Part shown: in pieces, positions 60,129 to 64,000 of the stretch | How the letters are laid out: the number at the start of each line of letters is the position of its first letter | Numbering within the stretch: the first letter of the stretch is position 1 | Origin: Pseudomonas sp. MM223 | Lineage (GTDB): Bacteria; Pseudomonadota; Gammaproteobacteria; Pseudomonadales; Pseudomonadaceae | Assembly (NCBI GenBank): GCA_947090765.1 | Contig: OX352322.1 | Location: forward strand, 2,277,501 to 2,341,500 | DNA: 64,000 bases | Direction of reading: 5' to 3' | The notes under the pieces: model-generated | Database searches by the model: none | The model's input: the letters and a program-made list of their open reading frames with translations, nothing else | What the model was told of the DNA's origin: nothing | Translations under genes and position numbers: made by a program

Positions 60129-61193
60129 TCAGGCACAGGCGGTTTTGGCTTTGGTCACAGACCGAACGCCCACCACCCGCGGGTGTAACAGCCCATACAG
60201 ATCCTTCGGGTTTTCCAGCACCGGCACCAGCCCGATGTCCTTGCCGATGTCCAGCGCTTGCGCTACATCCAGCACATAGCGCAGCGCAGAGTAGTCTTCC
60301 AGGGCAAACCCAACCGAGTCGAACAACGTCACTTGTTCGGCGCTCTCGCGCCCCTTGGCCTCACCGGCAATCACTCGCCAGAATTCGGTCACCGGCGAGC
60401 CCACCGGCATCTGCTGAATCTCGCCTTCGACCCGGCTCTGCGGCTCGTACTCGACGATGACCCGTGCCCGTTCGACAATCGCCCGGTGCAGTTCGGTCTT
60501 GCCTGGGCAGTCACCACCCACCGCGTTCAGGTGCATGCCCGGTTCAATCATCTCGGGGGTGAGGATCGTGGCGTAGGCTTTGTCGGCCGTCACCGTGGTG
60601 ACGATATCGGCACCGCGAACCGCATCGGCCACGGAGCTGGCGACAATCAACTTGAGGCCGGGGCGGTTGGCCAGGTTGGCCACCAGCTTGGCTGAGGCGG
60701 CAGGGTCGATGTCGTACAGGCGGATCTCGTCGATACCCAGCAAGGCATTGAAGGCGATGGCCTGGAACTCGCTTTGCGAGCCATTGCCAATCAACGCCAT
60801 GCTGCGACTGTCTTCACGCGCCAGGTAACGCGCCGCCAGGGCTGAGGTGGCGGCAGTACGGATCGCCGTGGTCAGGGTCATTTCGCTGAGCAGCAGCGGC
60901 GCGCCCGTGTTGACGCTGGCCAAGGCGCCAAAGGCCATTACCGTCGGCAGGCCGTGATGGATGTTCTTCGGGTGGCCATTGACGTACTTGAAGGCGTAGC
61001 GCCTGGCGTCCGAGATGGGCATCAACTCGATCACCCCGCCTGCCGAGTGATTGGCTACCCGGGCGCATTTTTCGAAGGCGGGCCAGCGCAGATAGTCCTG
61101 GCGGATGTACTCGGCCATTTCCAGCAGGCAGGTAGGCAGGCCTTTGCGGTTGACCAGGCGGGCCATGTCATGCACATCGATATAGCGGGTCAT
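60129..61193 (-). CDS. ocd: Ornithine cyclodeaminase
   Basis: 354 aa of the mu-crystallin/OCD family and very like the crystallised P. putida enzyme as I recall it: RYAFKYVNGHP, IRTAATSALAARYLA, NAD-binding ALIGNGSQSEFQA near residue 135, TTVTADKAYATI, the catalytic Asp in NAVGGDCPGKTEL, and EYEPQSRVEGEIQQ. It turns ornithine to proline with release of ammonia, using bound NAD. ATG 61193 follows GGGAGA. Proximity to DauA-like and Lrp genes gives the region an arginine/ornithine flavour. Confidence 0.93.
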   Translation of the reverse strand: MTRYIDVHDMARLVNRKGLPTCLLEMAEYIRQDYLRWPAFEKCARVANHSAGGVIELMPISDARRYAFKYVNGHPKNIHHGLPTVMAFGALASVNTGAPLLLSEMTLTTAIRTAATSALAARYLAREDSRSMALIGNGSQSEFQAIAFNALLGIDEIRLYDIDPAASAKLVANLANRPGLKLIVASSVADAVRGADIVTTVTADKAYATILTPEMIEPGMHLNAVGGDCPGKTELHRAIVERARVIVEYEPQSRVEGEIQQMPVGSPVTEFWRVIAGEAKGRESAEQVTLFDSVGFALEDYSALRYVLDVAQALDIGKDIGLVPVLENPKDLYGLLHPRVVGVRSVTKAKTACA

Positions 61194-61337
61194 GAGGGTC
61201 TCCCTGCAGCGACGCTTCCAGAGTGGGCTCTGGAGTCATTGTGCGGCTGGCGGGGAGGTAAAGCTGGCTGTAGTGGGCCGTGGTTGCAGCGGGTACGGCT
61301 GATCTGGATACAGAGACAGCCGAATCGGCTGCGGGTG

Positions 61338-61446
61338 CCTGTACCGGCCCTATCGCCGGCAAGCCAGCTCCCACAGGTACCGCACTGCTTTCAAATCCTG
61401 TGATATCCCTGTGGGGCTGGCTTGCCGGCGATAGGGCCGGTACAGG
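61338..61446. repeat. REP pair (inverted)
   Basis: Left CCTGTACCGGCCCTATCGCC and onward, right arm ending CGATAGGGCCGGTACAGG. Arms of about 39 nt match except for a small difference in the GTGGGGCTGG core. Between ocd and the sigma-54 activator. Confidence 0.88.
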
Positions 61447-61455
61447 TCAATGCAT

Positions 61456-63204
61456 TCATCGCTCGCGCAATCGCTTGTACAGCGTGGTCCGGCTGATCCC
61501 CAGCTGGCGTGCCACCGCAGACAGGTTGCCATTGGCCTGCGCCACCTGCGTCTGCAAGTCCACATCTTCCGTCGCTGGCAGCAGCGGTATCGACGACTCG
61601 GCGAGAAAACCCGCAGGCAAGTGCTCGATACCAACTGCTCCGTTGCCTGCCAGGGCCAGCGCCACCTGCAACACACTCACCAGTTCTCGTAGGTTGCCTG
61701 GCCAAGGGTGTTGATCGAGCAACTCGATAATGACCGATGGCAGCCGCGCAGGCTGCCTGGGTTCGCGGTAGCGGGCATACACCTGCTCGATCAACTGTCG
61801 TCGGTCCGCCCGCTCGCGCAGTGGCGGAAGCACGACTGCCAGCCCTGCTATGCGGTAATACAGGTCCTGACGAAAGCGCCCGGCACGCACTTCTTCAGCC
61901 AGGTCGCGGTTGCTCGCCGACACCACGCGAATGTCCACCGCCACCGGTTCGCCGCTGCCCAGTGGCTGAATGCTGCGCGACTGCAGCACGCGTAGAAGGC
62001 GGGCTTGGGTAGGCAGGGGCATGTCGCCAATTTCATCCAGAAACAAGATGCCGTGGTCAGCCTTGCGGATCAGCCCCGGGTTGCCCTTGTGGTGCGCGCC
62101 AGTGAACGCGCCTTTGTCATAGCCAAACAGCTCCGACTCCACCAGTTCGGCCGGGATCGCCGCGCAATTGACGGCGATCAGTGGCTGGTCGGCGCGGCTG
62201 CTGGTGCGGTGCAAGGCTTCTACAAACACTTCCTTGCCCACACCTGTTTCACCCTGCACCAGCACCGGAATGTCCTTTTCCAGCAGCAGGCTGGCTTGTA
62301 CGCGCGCTTTTTCCAGGCGCGGATCGCCATGGCCGGCTGCGGGGTGGTGGGTAGATTCGCGCGGGGGCTGCCACTGGCAATGAAAGCGGTTGCGCCCGGT
62401 GGCCTGCAGGGCGAAGGCCTGTTGCCGGGGGTGGTTGAGCAGCTGTTGCAGGGGCAACTGGAACAGCTGCTCGATGTTCTGTTGTAGCGGGTTGCCGCCG
62501 AGCAGGCTGTCGGCCCGGTGATTGGCGGCCAGCACCTGCCCGCGCTCATCGAACACCAGAAGACCGGCCCAAGGGCTGTCGAGGTTGTCGGAGGCGCTAT
62601 TGAAGATCAGTTGCGCATGCTGGCCGGCATGTTCGGCGAGGATCAGGCGGTTTTCCAGGCTTTGGCCCATCATGCGCACCAGGCCAAGCGTCTGGCTGGC
62701 AGGCAGGTAACCGTCGCTGGCTACGTCGAGTACCCCGACCAGCTGCCGTGCGGCGTCGAACAGCGGGGCGGCGGCGCTGGACATGTAGCGGTTCTGGCGC
62801 AGGAAGTGTTCGTCCTGGCCGACGTGAATGGCCTGTGCGCAGATCAGTGTGGTGCCCAGGGCATTGGTGCCGACGCCACGCTCGTGCCAATGGGCACCGG
62901 CGCTGAAACCATGCTGCTGGCCCGGCGCGATGAAGCGCCGCGAGCCCCAGCTGTGGAGCAGGCAGCCGCTGGCATCGGCCAGCATCACCAGGTAGCTGGC
63001 GTTGCCCAGCAGGTGCGCGTATTGCGGCAGCACTTCCTCGCGGGTCAGGCGCAGCAGGGCCTGGCGCCGTTCCAGCAAGGCGTTGAGTTCGGTGCGGGTC
63101 AGGCAGTCGAAATCCGGTGCGTGCTGCGGCTGCAAGCCGTGATCGCGGCAGCGGGCCCAGGAAGCCTGGATCAGCTGGGCATGGGGCGAAGCGGATGCGG
63201 CCAT
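61456..63204 (-). CDS. AcoR-like sigma-54-dependent activator (GAF-PAS-AAA+-HTH)
   Basis: 582 aa. A GAF-like sensor (residues about 75-190: HERGVGTNALGTTLI), then a PAS-like part, the AAA+ domain with Walker A GETGVGKE near 318 and GAFTGA near 364, LFLDEIGDMPLP, and a Fis-type HTH (ARQLGISRTTLYKRLRE). AcoR-type proteins activate alcohol, acetoin or glycerol genes. It is divergent from the ABC ATPase gene, which has its own -24/-12 promoter and upstream palindromes at 63255 and 63306, so that operon is the likely target. Confidence 0.92.
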   Translation of the reverse strand: MAASASPHAQLIQASWARCRDHGLQPQHAPDFDCLTRTELNALLERRQALLRLTREEVLPQYAHLLGNASYLVMLADASGCLLHSWGSRRFIAPGQQHGFSAGAHWHERGVGTNALGTTLICAQAIHVGQDEHFLRQNRYMSSAAAPLFDAARQLVGVLDVASDGYLPASQTLGLVRMMGQSLENRLILAEHAGQHAQLIFNSASDNLDSPWAGLLVFDERGQVLAANHRADSLLGGNPLQQNIEQLFQLPLQQLLNHPRQQAFALQATGRNRFHCQWQPPRESTHHPAAGHGDPRLEKARVQASLLLEKDIPVLVQGETGVGKEVFVEALHRTSSRADQPLIAVNCAAIPAELVESELFGYDKGAFTGAHHKGNPGLIRKADHGILFLDEIGDMPLPTQARLLRVLQSRSIQPLGSGEPVAVDIRVVSASNRDLAEEVRAGRFRQDLYYRIAGLAVVLPPLRERADRRQLIEQVYARYREPRQPARLPSVIIELLDQHPWPGNLRELVSVLQVALALAGNGAVGIEHLPAGFLAESSIPLLPATEDVDLQTQVAQANGNLSAVARQLGISRTTLYKRLRER

Positions 63205-63254
63205 GGGCCTGTCCTGTGTGGTTGTTGTTATGGGCCGACCGCTGTTCAGTGTTG

Positions 63255-63318
63255 TTCACACGTGTTCATTGTCAAACCGCCAAGTGTTCAGTTGTTCAGC
63301 GATTGTGTTCACGTGTGA
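63255..63318. promoter_or_regulatory. Candidate upstream activator sites
   Basis: TTCACACGTGTTCA at 63255-63268 and TGTTCACGTGTGAA at 63306-63319, both imperfect palindromes centred on CACGTG, with TGTTCAG half-sites between. They lie about 60-120 nt above the sigma-54 promoter, the usual place for an enhancer of an AcoR-like protein. Confidence 0.55.
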
Positions 63319-63375
63319 AGCCGTAATTTGTTGGCGCTGCCACCCAGGCCCCGGGCCAGAGCACCGGAGAACGAC

Positions 63376-63391
63376 TGGCACGAAACTGGCT
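63376..63391 (+). promoter_or_regulatory. Sigma-54 (-24/-12) promoter of ABC operon
   Basis: TGGCACGAAACTGGCT: perfect -24 box TGGCACG, GG and GC exactly 10 nt apart, and one mismatch in the -12 box (TGGC for TTGC). The ABC ATPase gene starts 37 nt downstream. It faces an AcoR-like sigma-54 activator gene. Confidence 0.8.
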
Positions 63392-63427
63392 GTGCACGGC
63401 AGACAACAATCACAAGAAGGCCACGCC

Positions 63428-64000
63428 ATGTCCCTGGTGCTGGAGCAGGTCAGCCGCAGCGTCGATAACCAGCCCTGGATTGTCGACGCCTCACTGCGTT
63501 TCGAGCCCGGTTCATTCAATGTGCTGCTGGGCCGCACACTGGCCGGCAAGACCAGCCTGATGCGCCTGATGGCCGGGCTCGACCGCCCGGATCGGGGCCG
63601 GGTGCTGATGGATGGCCAGGACGTCACCGGTGTGCCGGTACGCCAGCGCAATGTGTCGATGGTGTATCAGCAATTCATCAATTACCCGACCTTGAGCGTG
63701 TACGAAAACATCGCCTCGCCGCTGCGCCAGGCGCGCATGGCCGAGGACCAGATCCGCCGGCGGGTACAGGAAACCGCCGAGATGCTGCGCATCGAAACCT
63801 ACCTGCAACGCCTGCCGCTGGAACTGTCCGGTGGCCAGCAGCAACGCACTGCCATGGCCAGGGCATTGGTCAAGGATGCCTCGCTGATCCTGTTCGATGA
63901 GCCCTTGGTCAACCTCGACTACAAGTTGCGCGAAGGCCTGCGCCAAGAGCTGCGCGAGCTGTTCGCGGCCCGCCATTGCATTGCCGTATACGCCACCACC
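63428..64000 (+). CDS. ABC transporter ATP-binding protein (carbohydrate/glycerol type), cut by window end
   Basis: First 191 residues. Walker A GRTLAGKT is at residues 35-42 (the second G of the usual G-x4-GKS/T is kept), the Q-loop is in VYQQFINYP, the signature LSGGQQQR near 132, and Walker B LILFDEP near 154. Overall it resembles the MalK/GlpS class. ATG 63428 has AAGAAGG upstream. It is the first gene of a sigma-54-dependent operon; the permease and binding-protein genes should follow beyond 64000. The glycerol or glycerol-phosphate assignment is a guess from family and AcoR-like control. Confidence 0.82.
   Translation, partial: MSLVLEQVSRSVDNQPWIVDASLRFEPGSFNVLLGRTLAGKTSLMRLMAGLDRPDRGRVLMDGQDVTGVPVRQRNVSMVYQQFINYPTLSVYENIASPLRQARMAEDQIRRRVQETAEMLRIETYLQRLPLELSGGQQQRTAMARALVKDASLILFDEPLVNLDYKLREGLRQELRELFAARHCIAVYATT

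Overview
The window looks like a chromosome segment of Pseudomonas, most likely the P. putida group. The rRNA sequences, the repeated palindromes with cores such as GGCAAGCCAGCTCCCAC and TCTTCGCGGGTAAACC, the high-GC codon use, and the recognisable families (amino-acid chemoreceptor, Aer-type receptor, ornithine cyclodeaminase, sigma-54 activators) all fit. This is family-level recognition by eye; no search was run.

Layout. 1-2143: the 3' part of a 23S rRNA gene, a 5S rRNA gene and the operon terminator. 2302-5359: an SbmA/BacA-type ABC exporter and an MFS transporter. 5436-37055: a large catabolic locus without REP palindromes. Its minus-strand arm holds a LuxR/MalT-type (LAL) regulator, acyl-CoA dehydrogenase, a FadB/FadJ-type bifunctional enzyme, thiolase, SDR and a PrpR-like sigma-54 activator. 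Its plus-strand arm starts at a good -24/-12 promoter (16066-16081). It carries a module resembling the levulinate genes lvaABCD, with an added histidine phosphatase: kinase, DUF6285 partner, phosphatase, LvaC-like dehydrogenase (frameshifted) and SDR. Then follow a quinone oxidoreductase, a TauD-type dioxygenase, an MFS permease, a FrnE-like protein, a YeiH-like exporter, an AraC regulator, a small serine hydrolase, a DUF1302/DUF1329/YCF48/RND set, an acyl-CoA ligase and a BKACE enzyme.

37212-64000 is ordinary chromosomal content split by ten REP elements or pairs. It holds arsB; a Fur-box-preceded siderophore receptor with DUF3649, PepSY and DUF3325 membrane proteins; a Tat-type exported aminotransferase; a histidine phosphatase and a TauE/SafE permease; a regulator/DauA-like/RidA/permease set for D-amino acids; an amino-acid chemoreceptor; a LysR/PACE efflux pair; a frameshifted lipoprotein; two GntR regulators with a dicarboxylate symporter; an Aer-like receptor; an Lrp regulator with ornithine cyclodeaminase; and an AcoR-like sigma-54 activator divergent from an ABC ATPase gene cut by the window end.

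How the catabolic genes may work together (inference): a hydrophobic carboxylate is handled by the envelope proteins, activated by the acyl-CoA ligase and shortened by beta-oxidation. The Lva-like module would deal with a 4-keto or 4-hydroxy acyl-CoA by phosphorylating the 4-hydroxyl, eliminating phosphate and rehydrating to a 3-hydroxyacyl-CoA. BKACE would cleave a beta-keto acid. The substrate cannot be named from sequence. Several genes show single-base frame breaks, so either the sequence has indel errors or some genes are decaying.
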